Of a DNA stretch of 64,000 nucleotides, positions 44,325 through 57,842 are shown piece after piece; position 1 is the first letter of the stretch, and the number at the start of each line of letters is the position of its first letter. The stretch is from NCBI RefSeq assembly GCF_034140825.1, contig NC_089035.1:30683001-30747000 (forward strand). The letters run 5' to 3'. Source of the stretch: Oryza sativa Japonica Group (Eukaryota; Streptophyta; Magnoliopsida; Poales; Poaceae). The notes below the pieces were generated by a model that had not been told where the DNA came from, searched no databases, and was given only the letters and a program-made list of their open reading frames with translations. A program made the translations under genes and the position numbers.

Positions 44325-44846
44325 ATGTTGTGGCTGCCGTCCTCGCCGCCGCCGCCGCCACCACTGACAATCGGGGAAGCGTTCCCGGACGCACGGCACC
44401 TGGAGACGCCGAAGTGGATAGCGGCGCTGCTCCTCGTGTCGTGCATGTTCGCCGGTGGCCTCTACACCCTGACGCCCCTCATAGCCAAGGACCCTCTCTA
44501 CCTCGCCCGCGTCCCGTGGCGGCTGCCGGTGCGCGTCCTGTGCGACACCTACCTGTCGCTGACCATGGTGATCCGCTTCTACACGCTCATGTACCTGCCC
44601 CGCGCGCCGCTGGTCGCCGACGAGTACCTCTTCATGTTCGGTCTCTGCGCTGTCGGTGGCGCTGCTATCGTGACGACGTCTTTCGTCCTGGGGATTCCCG
44701 TCGAAGACGAGCGTGTGGTGATGGCGTGTGCCGGCGTCCTCGCCGTCCTCGTCGCCGGGCTGCTCGCGTACTGGGCGTGGCTCGTTCGCAAGTACGGTGA
44801 TAATAAGCCGGTCGATCCGGCATCGAAGCTTGTGGTGGTGGTTTAG
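44325..44846 (+). CDS. Small four-helix membrane protein, paralogue of the split gene
   Basis: Single exon, 173 residues. After a Pro-rich start (MLWLPSSPPPPPPLTIGEAF) come four hydrophobic segments at about residues 31-52 (WIAALLLVSCMFAGGLYTL), 73-98, 105-125 (EYLFMFGLCAVGGAAIVTT) and 133-155 (VVMACAGVLAVLVAGLLAYW). A basic C-terminal stretch LVRKYGDNKPVDP follows. It is highly similar to the transposon-split gene 5.4 kb upstream, so the two arose by tandem duplication. I recognise no named domain; function unknown. The start was chosen because the paralogue starts at the equivalent place (MWTMPLPP...TIGEAY). Confidence 0.85.
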   Translation: MLWLPSSPPPPPPLTIGEAFPDARHLETPKWIAALLLVSCMFAGGLYTLTPLIAKDPLYLARVPWRLPVRVLCDTYLSLTMVIRFYTLMYLPRAPLVADEYLFMFGLCAVGGAAIVTTSFVLGIPVEDERVVMACAGVLAVLVAGLLAYWAWLVRKYGDNKPVDPASKLVVVV

Positions 44847-45396
44847 AATTGACACGAAGATCCCTTTTGTGTAGTAATTGTCTAGTTCACATCGTGTCAG
44901 TGTTCCAAAATCGCCTAGCTACCGTAGTAATTTGTATAAGGACAATGTAATTAATAATTTAATTGGCTTGAGTTTGTTTATATGGCATTGAGTTCATCTT
45001 TAGCAGCGTTTCAGAAAAGTATGTTCAGGAGCAACCAGCCCAACGAAATCACCTTCTTTTTTTTTTTCTCGTCCGTTGTGCGTACTCAACGGCTGGATGA
45101 TGCACAATACCAAGAGCCCCATCCTCTGGACTAATAAACCAAAACAAAAGTTAAAATTTAAATTTTTAAATTTAATTTTAAATTAAATTTTAAAATATTT
45201 TTAACGTATTTTTTATATTAGCTTTTAAGTTGCAAACAAATATATAAAAATTTTACCAATAAATTAATTTTTATTCTCAATTACTGCTGCTTTGACCCCA
45301 CCACCTCGTCAGTACAAACGCCGTGATGAGTCCGAACTCGCGTTGACCTATTGACTCGTGTCGCCGTCTCGCCGAGCGAACCCGACGTCGTCGGCG
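44847..45396. other. Intergenic DNA between membrane-protein gene and hexokinase
   Basis: AT-rich self-complementary stretch AAATTTTTAAATTTAATTTT at about 45157-45190; otherwise probable hexokinase promoter. No other feature seen. Confidence 0.4.
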
Positions 45397-48879
<3,483 letters not shown>

Positions 48880-48903
<24 letters not shown>

Positions 48904-48960
48904 TATTCTAAAAAAAAGAAGCTGAATCTGCAGATAGCTCTTAATATTCTGAAAAAACTG
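48880..48960 (+). repeat. 41-bp tandem duplication across the hexokinase stop codon
   Basis: GCTGAATCTGCAGATAG-TC followed by TAATATTCT occurs at 48880 and again at 48921, offset 41 bp. The TAATATTCTGAAAAAA part is repeated once more at about 48970. The first copy codes for the last residues (AESADSS). Confidence 0.85.
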
Positions 48961-49551
48961 TCAAAAAATAATATTCTGAAAAAAAACTGTGTATTAAGGT
49001 GATAAACAATAGGTTTTGGAGCAATTTTTTTTTTAAGATAATGGATTAAACCGGCCTCTACATCCAAACGAGATTCTAGAGCAATAGCAGCTATACAGTT
49101 TGCCTAAGGGCTAAATATCTTGTATTTTGCAAATGTCAATTGTACATGAACTCTATCTGCAATATCTGTTCAGTGTTTCAGTGGGTCATAGACACTGTGG
49201 TTATATATCAATTACGAGTTTTTTTTATGGTACTTGATGAAGTACTGCAATGTTAGTTCAACTCTGCACTGGAAATCTGTTCATTTTCAGGGAGTTCTTG
49301 TTCTATACTACCTGTTTTAACAATCATAAAATAAACTGATCAGACACACGCAGCAAACAAATAGAGAGGACTAACACTTCCATTGATGCTGCTGCACAAC
49401 TGCTATGACACAAAGTTCAGAGCGAAATCTGCTGAATGGTAAGTATAACTGATAGACCCAAAGGCTAAAATTATGTCACTGATATACTTATACGTGGATC
49501 GTAGTAAAGTGGGACTTAAATATCAGTGACTTAACAGCAAGCTGCACAAGC
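48961..49551. other. 3' flank of hexokinase
   Basis: 3' untranslated region and spacer. 49080-49460 has a diverged direct copy at 57370-57640 (shared: TTGCCTAAGGGCTAAAT, CAATATCTG-TCAGTGTTTCAG, AACACTTCCATTGATGC), part of the local duplication. A short insertion-like stretch (GATAATGGATTAAACCGGCCTC) lies near 49040. Confidence 0.6.
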
Positions 49552-49602
49552 CACTAAATACGCGCGGCTTTGCAAACTTTGCAAATGCGCGCGTATTTAG
49601 TG
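49552..49602. repeat. Perfect 15-bp hairpin with CACTA ends
   Basis: CACTAAATACGCGCG (49552-49566) pairs perfectly with CGCGCGTATTTAGTG (49588-49602) around a 21-base loop holding two copies of TTTGCAAA-type sequence. AGTGACTTA occurs outside the stem at 49525 and overlapping its right end. It may be a minimal CACTA-type terminal relic or a small foldback; no transposase nearby. Confidence 0.7.
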
Positions 49603-50008
49603 ACTTATTGTCAAAAAAAAATATCACAAAATTGAGACCAAGACACAAACTAACTACTGTACTCCAGTTTAGAGACAAATCAAACCCGTAACCATAATTA
49701 CCATTCCCGTGGGCGTGGACAGTGGAGGTGGAAGCCGCGAAATACTAGTGAAAGACAGGGTGTTGTGCGTAAAAAGCTCACAGTCTCACACTGTCACACA
49801 GGATTCTCCCTTTCCGCAGGCAGGAGGAGACGCTGGGACTGGGTGGGTACCCTCCGCCGCCGGCTGCCGCGGCTACCTCCCCTCTTCCTTCCCTCCTCTC
49901 TCGCATCCACGCGACAGATCAAACCAACCACCCCCACTAATCGAATCCCTCACCCGATTGCCCCGACCACATCGCCGCCGCCGCGGCCGATCCGACCCCG
50001 CGAGCGAG

Positions 50009-51038
50009 GTAGGGAGGCGCCCCTCATCTTCCTCTTCCTCGCCCTTTTTTTTTTTTGTTTCCTGTTCATGCGGTTTCTAGCGGCGCCCGCGCGCTTAATC
50101 TCTCTGCCTGATCGGGTGGAGTTCTAGGAGTCCGCGTGTTGTACTGACAAACTCTCAGCCGTTTGCTCCTTGTTTAGGCATGTTGTTCTAATTGTTGCGT
50201 TGCATTTTGTACGTCCTGGATGAAAGGAAATCGTAGGATAGTTCTTGATCTGTTGTTATACTATTGACCAAATCGTATCTAATATCGATCGTCTGATGTA
50301 CCTTTAAAGCCATACGGTATTGTCTCGTGTTGGTATGGTTGGACTTGGACCTGTCGACAGCAAAACCTTTATTTCTCCTTGAAATGGCAACTACGATACT
50401 GAGTAATCTTTAGTTCCATATCTAGTTGCTGGATTAGCTGCTGTCTTTTTTGTGCTTACTGCTTAGAGCATTTGTAACTTGACACACCTTGGTTGCTCAT
50501 TGTATCACGTATTATACTGTATTTGTATGTATGTATGAAAACTGATATATGATGATGGATAACGAAATATCATGTTAGATCACATTCTTAAACGTGCTTT
50601 TCCCTTTTTAGTTACTTCTCCTCTAGTTAAAGCATGTTAACGCTTCTCAACAAGATAGATTTGGCGGTTTAGTTGTTATGTGGAAGATGGAACACCATAT
50701 TTATTTTTATTTTGTTCCTTGCTGTGATAATAATAAAAAAGTTCTCTAGTTATGCTGCTTATAAGTTTAGTCATGGAAAATCTCCCATTTCTTGTTGAAT
50801 GGAATCTCTAACACTTTTCCTATTGTTCTAAGTACATCATTGAGATCAGGCATGAGAAATAGTGTTATAGCATATCATATTCGCCTTCCTCATTTGCTGT
50901 ATACAAGTTCAATGCGCATTTTCTTAAAAAATTTTAGTTAATCATGAAAATAGCTTGTATTGTTAAATTTTTATTGAATAGCTTTACTTCTAAGCCACTT
51001 CTTGCTCAATAATGTTTTTCTTCCTCTAATGACAACAG
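50009..51038 (+). other. Probable 5'-UTR intron of the RraA-like gene
   Basis: A GC-rich leader (about 49790-50008) ends in CGAGCGAG followed by GTAGGG. The coding exon is preceded by T-rich sequence and ATGACAACAG at 51029-51038, 13 bases before the ATG. A leader intron of about 1 kb is common in plant housekeeping genes. Confidence 0.7.
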
Positions 51039-51051
51039 AACCGAAGCCAAT

Positions 51052-51558
51052 ATGGCTGCCTTGCCATTAGCCACCGCTGAAGTATGTGATGCAAATGCAG
51101 ATTTAATCATGAATGGTGAGCTTCGTGCTCTCCAGCCCATCTTCCAAATCTATGGAAGGCGGCAGGTTTTTGCTGGCCCTATTGTGACACTGAAGGTCTA
51201 TGAGGACAATGTTCTTATCCGTGAGTTCCTTGAGGAGAAGGGTCATGGAAGGGTTCTCGTGGTTGATGGTGGTGGGAGCTTGCGCTGTGCCATTTTGGGT
51301 GGCAACCCTGTGCAGCAGGCACAGAACAATGGGTGGGCTGGCATCGTCGTCAATGGTTGCATCAGGGACGTGGATGAAATCAATGGCTGTGACATTGGTG
51401 TCCGGGCTCTGAACTCACATCCTATGAAGGCAAACAAGAAGGGAATAGGTGAGAAGCATGTGCCTGTGACCATCGCAGGGACCAGGATTTGCGACGGTGA
51501 GTGGCTCTATGCAGATACCGATGGCATTCTCATCTCGAGGACTGAATTGACTGTGTAA
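51052..51558 (+). CDS. RraA-like protein (putative HMG/oxaloacetate aldolase family)
   Basis: One coding exon, 168 residues, close to the usual plant and bacterial RraA length. MAALPLATAEVCDANADLI begins the fold. GHGRVLVVDGGGSLRCAILGGN, NNGWAGIVVNGCIRDVDEI (the conserved Gly-x-x-x-x-Gly-x-x-Arg-Asp active-site or metal-site segment) and the final YADTDGILIS are family hallmarks. Bacterial RraA inhibits RNase E; plant members are annotated as putative 4-hydroxy-4-methyl-2-oxoglutarate aldolases, with activity rarely tested. No targeting peptide, so probably cytosolic. It sits between the hexokinase gene and a partial copy of that gene, which suggests it was caught up in the same rearrangement. 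Confidence 0.93.
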   Translation: MAALPLATAEVCDANADLIMNGELRALQPIFQIYGRRQVFAGPIVTLKVYEDNVLIREFLEEKGHGRVLVVDGGGSLRCAILGGNPVQQAQNNGWAGIVVNGCIRDVDEINGCDIGVRALNSHPMKANKKGIGEKHVPVTIAGTRICDGEWLYADTDGILISRTELTV

Positions 51559-52507
51559 ACCTCTCTGTGTGTCTGTGTATGACAATTCAGAGCATAAAAA
51601 GGAGTTCTGCTTTCGCTCTCTTGTGTGTAATATCTACAACTGTAATAATGTACTATTAAATTAAATGAACACCTGGAATAATTGATGCCTCTATTTTGTT
51701 GTTAGAGTGGGGATCCTGGTTGACAATACTTCTCTGTGGGTATACCATTATGAATTTATATCTAACTGTAAATCCTTCCTGGTTGACAATACTTCTCTGT
51801 AGTTTCTCGCCCTTTTGTGGGTAATGACTCAGGATAAGGATATTGCCCTCCCAAATTTACGAGAAGTTGATTTCTGGTATGTATATGGAAGAAACTGTCT
51901 GAAGAATCTTGCTAGAGATGGCTCGAGAAGCTGCCATATTTGGTGATAATATACCTCCAAAACTTGAGAGACCATATCCGAATACCCCGAAGGTATGTTG
52001 TTCAGTCTTTTTTGTTTATTTTCTATTCCTTCTCCTTTTGGATTGATATTTGTCCAGAAGCTCATGAAAAGGACGTAGACACTTATAGTTATCATTCACT
52101 AATCCAGCATGAAAAAAATATCCAGCAGAATTGCTAAGGAATCTGTAGTTGCGTTCCTAGTTCCTAGGCCCTATTACAAACTTCAAGTTAGCTATTGAAT
52201 ATTTGAATTCTATCATAGAGGAATGTCTTAACATCTTGCAGGTTGATATTTCCTGTAGTGATATGGCTAAACTACCAATTAACAGAAGCAATTTTATCTG
52301 TTGAAATTTCAGATTTTACACAGCTTACAGCAGAAACTTTGCTGCGTAAAGAAATAAAAAAAAGATTGTGCAAGTTGATAGATATAAATAAAGTTTTAAA
52401 TTTTTTGCATGGCTTGGCAGCTCTTCAAATTAAACCGAACCATTTACCTTTCCGACAATAGTCAGTTTTTTTTTGTTGCACTCAAGAACACTTGACATGC
52501 CGATGAT

Positions 52508-55500
52508 TAGGGATGCAAGTGGGGCGGGCTTTTTTTTCGGCCCGCAGTCCCGCCCCACAAAAAAGCCCGCAAATTTGTGGGCTGGCCATCCTGCGTGGAC
52601 CTTGCAAAATTGTTTGGCCCATCCCGCACAGCCCGTTGGGCGCCACGGCATTAGGGCACAGACTGGGAGACGCCCTCCAGTCTCCTGATCCAGCGAAATA
52701 GCGAATCCAGTGCATTTCATACTTCAGTTCTTGATAGTTCTTGATAGATCCATCCAATCCAAATCCTGCAGCTTGCGACGCTGCGCTGCCGCCTCCAGAT
52801 CTCTACACACTAATTAAGGTACAAGATCAAACTAACCTTTCATGTGTTTCTTTTGTATTTATGTGAATCAACGAATTGCTTCTCCAAGAATGGCAGCAGG
52901 TTGTCTCACTCACTCTATTTGTTTTTGTATATGTTAAACTTTGAGTGTGATTGGTGATCTAGCCATTGTTATACTGGACATCAGCGTCTGCAAATGATCT
53001 ATTGCATCTTTTTTTTAATCTAATTAATGTGGTGCATGATCAGCTACCACTGGTTTGACATAACAAGATTGATAGGTGCTCATTCAGAGAAGTTTCCTTC
53101 AGACTAATTTCTTAATTATTAGCTTCAGATTTTTTTTTTCTTGTTCTATAGTATATAAAGTACAGTTACATGTAGTAGTAATATTCACCCCAGATGTTAC
53201 ACTGGATAATTATTTTTTCATGTTTTCCCTGCATCTGCATTAGTTATTCAGAATTTCATCTTGGTGAAATAAACAGAACACTTACACAACTGTTGGCCCA
53301 ATCAGACTATCAGAGTACTGTTCTAATAGAGGACCAATCAGGCACATGTGCTGATAGTAGAGTGCTACGCATTCTTTTTATTATTTGCCCTTCATGATAT
53401 ATAGTCTATTTGTTTTGATTTTTGAAGTGCTATATAGTTCACAAGTGCTCGCAATTTTACTCTTTTCATAAGTGCTCACAATTTAACTATGCTCACAATT
53501 TTGCTCTTTTCAGCACAAATTTTCTTCCATGTCGACCCCATCATCGTTTGAAGCTACTGAAGAGGCAACCCTTTTAGGGGCAAAGCGGAAGTCTTCTTTA
53601 GATCCTCCTTCAGCCAAGCGACCACGGTCACCTATTTTGCCATTAGTAAGGTCCCCAAGGGTGAGACACATGATGTCCCAAGTGAGCTCTCCATCTGTTA
53701 GATCTCCAATGGCAATTATCAATTCTTCAAGGCAAAGAACTCCATCACCAGCCCCAACTTCTAATGATATCGATATGACAAATCAGACAAGAGCGACTCC
53801 TTGTGGGAGTCACGGTAAGAAATTGCTGACTTTTCTTTGAAATTATTTGTTCTGATTTTTGTCGTTATCTATCCATGTCTATGAATTATTATTTTTACAT
53901 TAATTGATTGCATGCATGTACTGCAGTTATATAATATGTATGCAATAGCCATTAATTGATTGTTACAGTAATCTATTCATGTCTATGAATTAATTTATAT
54001 TAATTGATTGTGTGCATGTACTGCAATTGCACAATATGTATAAACTGAACATAGAGTACTTGTCGAAATGTCGCTGGTATACTTATAATATTCGTATAAT
54101 ACTTGTCAGTGCAGTATTTTTACTTTACTTGTCACTAGTGTATTTATAGCAATATTTTTGTGCTTAGCCACAGGGAGAGCAAGAAAACTGAAATCTACAA
54201 TGTGGAAAGAATTTGATCCAATACGTACTAATGATAAACTATCACATGCTAAATGTATCCACTGCAATAAGGTTTTCGTGGCTAGCCGATCTTCTGGGAC
54301 TAGTTAGTGCCTTAGACATTTGAAAGTTTGTAAGGTCAGGCTTAGAATGCACCATTTGATTGAGCATATGCATGCCAACTTGTCCCCTACCGCTGATGTT
54401 ATGAAGAATTGGAAATTTGACCAAGAAGTGTTACGGAAAGAACTTCTTAGGATGATTGTGTTCCAAGAGTTACCCTTTAGCATTGTTGAGCATGTTGGAT
54501 TTAGGAGATTTGTTGCAAGTTTAAATCCATATTTTAAGGTGATATCAAGAACCACACTGAGAAATGATTGTATGGCTGCTTATGAGGATCGTAAGTTAGC
54601 TTTATTTGATGTCTTGAAGAGCTCAAATTCTCGAGTATCTCTTACTGCCGACATGTGGACTTCCATCCAGAACTTAGGCTATTTGTGTGTTACCTGTCAT
54701 TACATTGATAATGAATGGAAGTTGCAAAAGAGAATTATAAAGTTTGCTCTAGTGCCGACCCCACATGATGGCATCACTATGTTTAGTGAAATGCTAAAGG
54801 CCATTCAGGAGTGGCATATCGAAAATAAGTTATTCAGTGTTACCTTAGACAATGCAAGTGTGAATGATACAATGATGACTCATCTGAAAACCAATCTTGT
54901 TGGTAAGACAATGTTGCCTTGTGATGGAGTGTTGTTGCATTTCCGCTGTGCTGCCCATATATTCAATCTAATTGTCCAAGATGGGCTAAAAACCATGAGC
55001 AACGCCATTAACAGTATAAGAGAAAGTGTTAAATATGTTCGGAGTTCGCAATCACGTGGTCAAAGGTTTGAAGAGATGATTGCTCAAGTGGGAATAAAAA
55101 CTAACAGACGACCATCGCTTGATGTATCAACGAGATGGAATTCGACATACTTAATGCTCGAGTCATCTTTATTGGTCAGAATGGCCTTTGAAGCCTTGGA
55201 TCGGCATGACATAAATTATTTGCATCAACCCTTCGATTATCAATGGACAATGGCTGAGAAGCTTTGTGCTTTGTTGAAAGTTTTCTATGAAGCTACTGTT
55301 GCAGTATCTGGTACGTTGTACCCAACTTCAACATGCTATTTTCATGAACTTTGGAAGATAAAGATGGTTTTGGACAAGGAGGCTACAAATGAAGATGTCA
55401 CCATTGCATCTATTGTCAAGGAAATGAAAGAAAAATTTAAGAAGTACTGGGACGCTCAATACTTGCAAATATGTTTCCCAGTTATTTTTGATCCAAGGTA

Positions 55501-57147
55501 TAAGTACAAATTCATTGAGTTTCGTTTGAAGTCTGCATTTGGAGCTGCTGCAACTCATTACCTTAAGGAAATCAAGAGTAATATGCAGAAATTGTTTGAT
55601 GAATATTCTGCCAAGTATGGGGGCTCAAACAACATCAATTCTCAGCCCGAAACAAGTGTTGAGCAGAATGTTGATGCAAGTAATCAATTCGTTGATTGGA
55701 GACAGTTTCTACATGACAAAAGCAGGAGCAAAGTAAAGAGTGAGCTTAGTCGATATCTTGCTGATGTGCCTCAGGAAGGTGATTTCCAAGATGGGCATGA
55801 TTTTGATATCTTGAACTGGTGGATGGTAAACAAAACAAAGTACCCTGTGATTTCACGAATGGCACATGATGTTTTGGCTATTCCAGCAACATCAGTGGCA
55901 TCAGAGGCAGCATTTTCAACTGGAGAAAGGATCATTAGTGACTATAGAAGTAGACTTTCGAGCAGTACTGTAGAGGCATTGATTTGCCTTCAAGATTGGA
56001 TGAGGGCAGAAGGTTTGGGTGATTTCTTTGCACGTGATCTTGCTGAGAGTGATGACCAAAATGTGCAACATTCAGGTATTTAAATTGAGATTCGTTTGAA
56101 TTAACTTGGCTATTCTATATTTTTGTATAGTTGTATACTACACCACTAACATCATTGTTTCTTTTTTATTAACATCCAACAGTCCAGCATGTACTCTTTT
56201 TTATTAACTCCATTGTTTTTTCCTATACAGGTGAAAATGCCTATACACCTCTAGTAACATGTAGTACCAGCACAACAACCAGCAGCAGGTTATATATCTC
56301 ACTATCCTCGATAATTGCTTGTTATTGTCAATTATGTCCTTTAATTCATATTTTGGATGCATTCTTAATTGATTATGTCCTTTAATTCATATTTTGGATG
56401 CATTCTTAATTGATGAAACTTAGTACATATTTACTCCATTCTACAATATGGAATAACGTTGTGATCAGTCGGTTGATGAATTCATTTCTAATTTTTGATT
56501 AGTAGTTTCTCCGCTCTAACTTTATTAAATTTAATGTGTTGAAGGTAATATAGAAAAAGACCGGAAGAGCTCATGGAGTTGGAAGCAGTTGTTTGTCACT
56601 TTGTCAATTGGGACAGTTGGTTTATCATGAAGAGAAAATGCATCATCATCACTCTTTGGTCCGATGCTTCGGGCGAAACCAATTCCCAGGGTGTGACCAA
56701 TTCCCAGGGTGTGACGGGCAGTGTGTACAGGGCCCGGGTACAGCGTTAGCACGCACATCCGTTTTCTTGCTGGCCGAGTTAATAAAAAAGAAATCTCTCA
56801 TAATTAGGGATGAAGCACCAATGTAACTTTAGTCATGATGTTGAAGGAAAAGAATGGTGTTCTTATTCAGTACTATACTTGTTATGTCATTGAAAAAGAA
56901 TACTTTCACATGAAAATAATACAGTTTTCATGTGCTAAATTTGGGATATGGAGTAGTTATGTGCTTGTGTGATTGATGAACCTAATTAAACAGAGATGTG
57001 CACATTGTGGGCTGTCCAGCGGTGCCCGTCGGGCTGAGCAATCCCGCCAAGCCGTGCGGGGCGGGCTGCTGTTTGCCCGCACATGCAGTTTGCGGCTGGT
57101 GTGGGGCGGGGCGGGACGGCCCACAACCCATCCCACTTGCAATCCTA
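52508..57147 (+). mobile_element. Ac-like hAT DNA transposon, 4.6 kb
   Basis: Ends TAGGGATGCAAGTGGG and (reverse complement of the right end) TAGGATTGCAAGTGGG. It is flanked by a perfect 8-bp target duplication CCGATGAT (52500-52507 and 57148-57155) that interrupts the hexokinase relic. Subterminal 150-250 bp are rich in GCCCGC/GCGGGC motifs on both sides. The transposase gene is present but carries one in-frame stop. The perfect target duplication argues for a recent insertion. Confidence 0.93.
53529..56083 (+). CDS. hAT transposase, RICESLEEPER/DAYSLEEPER type, one stop in the BED finger
   Basis: Exon 1 53529-53814 (Ser/Pro-rich, with KRKSSL and KRPRSP nuclear-signal-like patches) joins exon 2 from 54174 in frame. 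Exon 2 starts a BED finger (MWKEFDP...AKCIHCNKVFVA), but a TAG at 54305-54307 lies between the Cys pair and the HLKVC end of the finger. From 54320 a 587-residue frame is open to 56083: LTADMWTS, VTLDNASVND, FRCAAHIFNLIVQDG, the DUF4413-like block (YKYKFIEF), and the dimerisation domain (ILNWWMVNKTKYPVISRMAHDVLAIPATSVASEAAFSTG). Apart from the stop the catalytic and dimerisation regions look complete. A stop before the catalytic core should prevent a full product here. Splicing around it cannot be excluded. Confidence 0.85.
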
Positions 57148-57842
57148 CCGATGATGCATCATGATACATCACCTTATCTCAGAACAGTTGCCAACAAGCT
57201 GAAAGAGATCTTGGGGGTATGTTCATCTTTGGGCCTTCACTAATACTGTCATTTGTTCAATTCCCACAACTGAATGATCTTATTTGGTTTTCGCATCGAA
57301 ATACACGTGGTGCACTTATTCTGAAAATAAGCTGTGTATGGATTCTATTCTGAAAGTAAGCTGTGAAGCGATTTGCAGATACAATTGCCTAAGGGCTAAA
57401 TTGATAACTCTATGTGCAATATCTGCTCAGTGTTTCAGCCGCTCAGCAGCAGCGTGGTTATACAGTACTACTATATCGATTGCGAGCTTCTTTGATTTCT
57501 TATCATGAACAATCATAGTAACTGAGACATAAGCATAAGCAGCCAACATTTGTTAAAGGATTAACACTTCCATTGATGCATTAGCAGAACCGCAATGACA
57601 CCAAGTTCAGAACAAAATTTGCTGAAAGGTAAACATAACTTGCAACTACTTAACTCACCATTTCATCCTAAACTGACTGGCACAAAGGCTGGCTAACCAA
57701 TATCAGACTCGAAACAGTTAGCAGAGGAAGAGACAGGAGACACACTTAATTTGAAAGACCAAGACCATACTCAAAAACTCAAAATTAGACCAAACTCAAA
57801 ACTCAAAAACTCAAAACTAGGATACGTATGTAGAGAGGCAGC

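Larger units (their letters stand above)
51796..57640 (+). pseudogene. Partial hexokinase copy, split by a hAT element
   Basis: 51796-52499 aligns with hexokinase intron 6, exon 7 and intron 7 (47725-48415), for example TTTTGTGGGTAATGACTCA, GATAATATACCTCCAAAAC and TTGTCCAGAAGCTCATGAAAA. After the hAT insertion, 57156-57640 continues with exon 8 (CATCATGATACATCA, AGAACAGTTGCCAACAAG) and the 3' flank of the gene. Exons 1-6 and nearly all of exon 9 are missing, so it encodes nothing. Divergence (small indels and substitutions) is clearly greater than zero, so the duplication is older than the hAT insertion. Confidence 0.9.

Noticed and set aside
44162-44800. A 212-codon frame overlapping the small membrane-protein gene
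   Set aside because: Out-of-frame shadow; the competing 173-residue frame is conserved in the paralogue at 38903 whereas this one is not.
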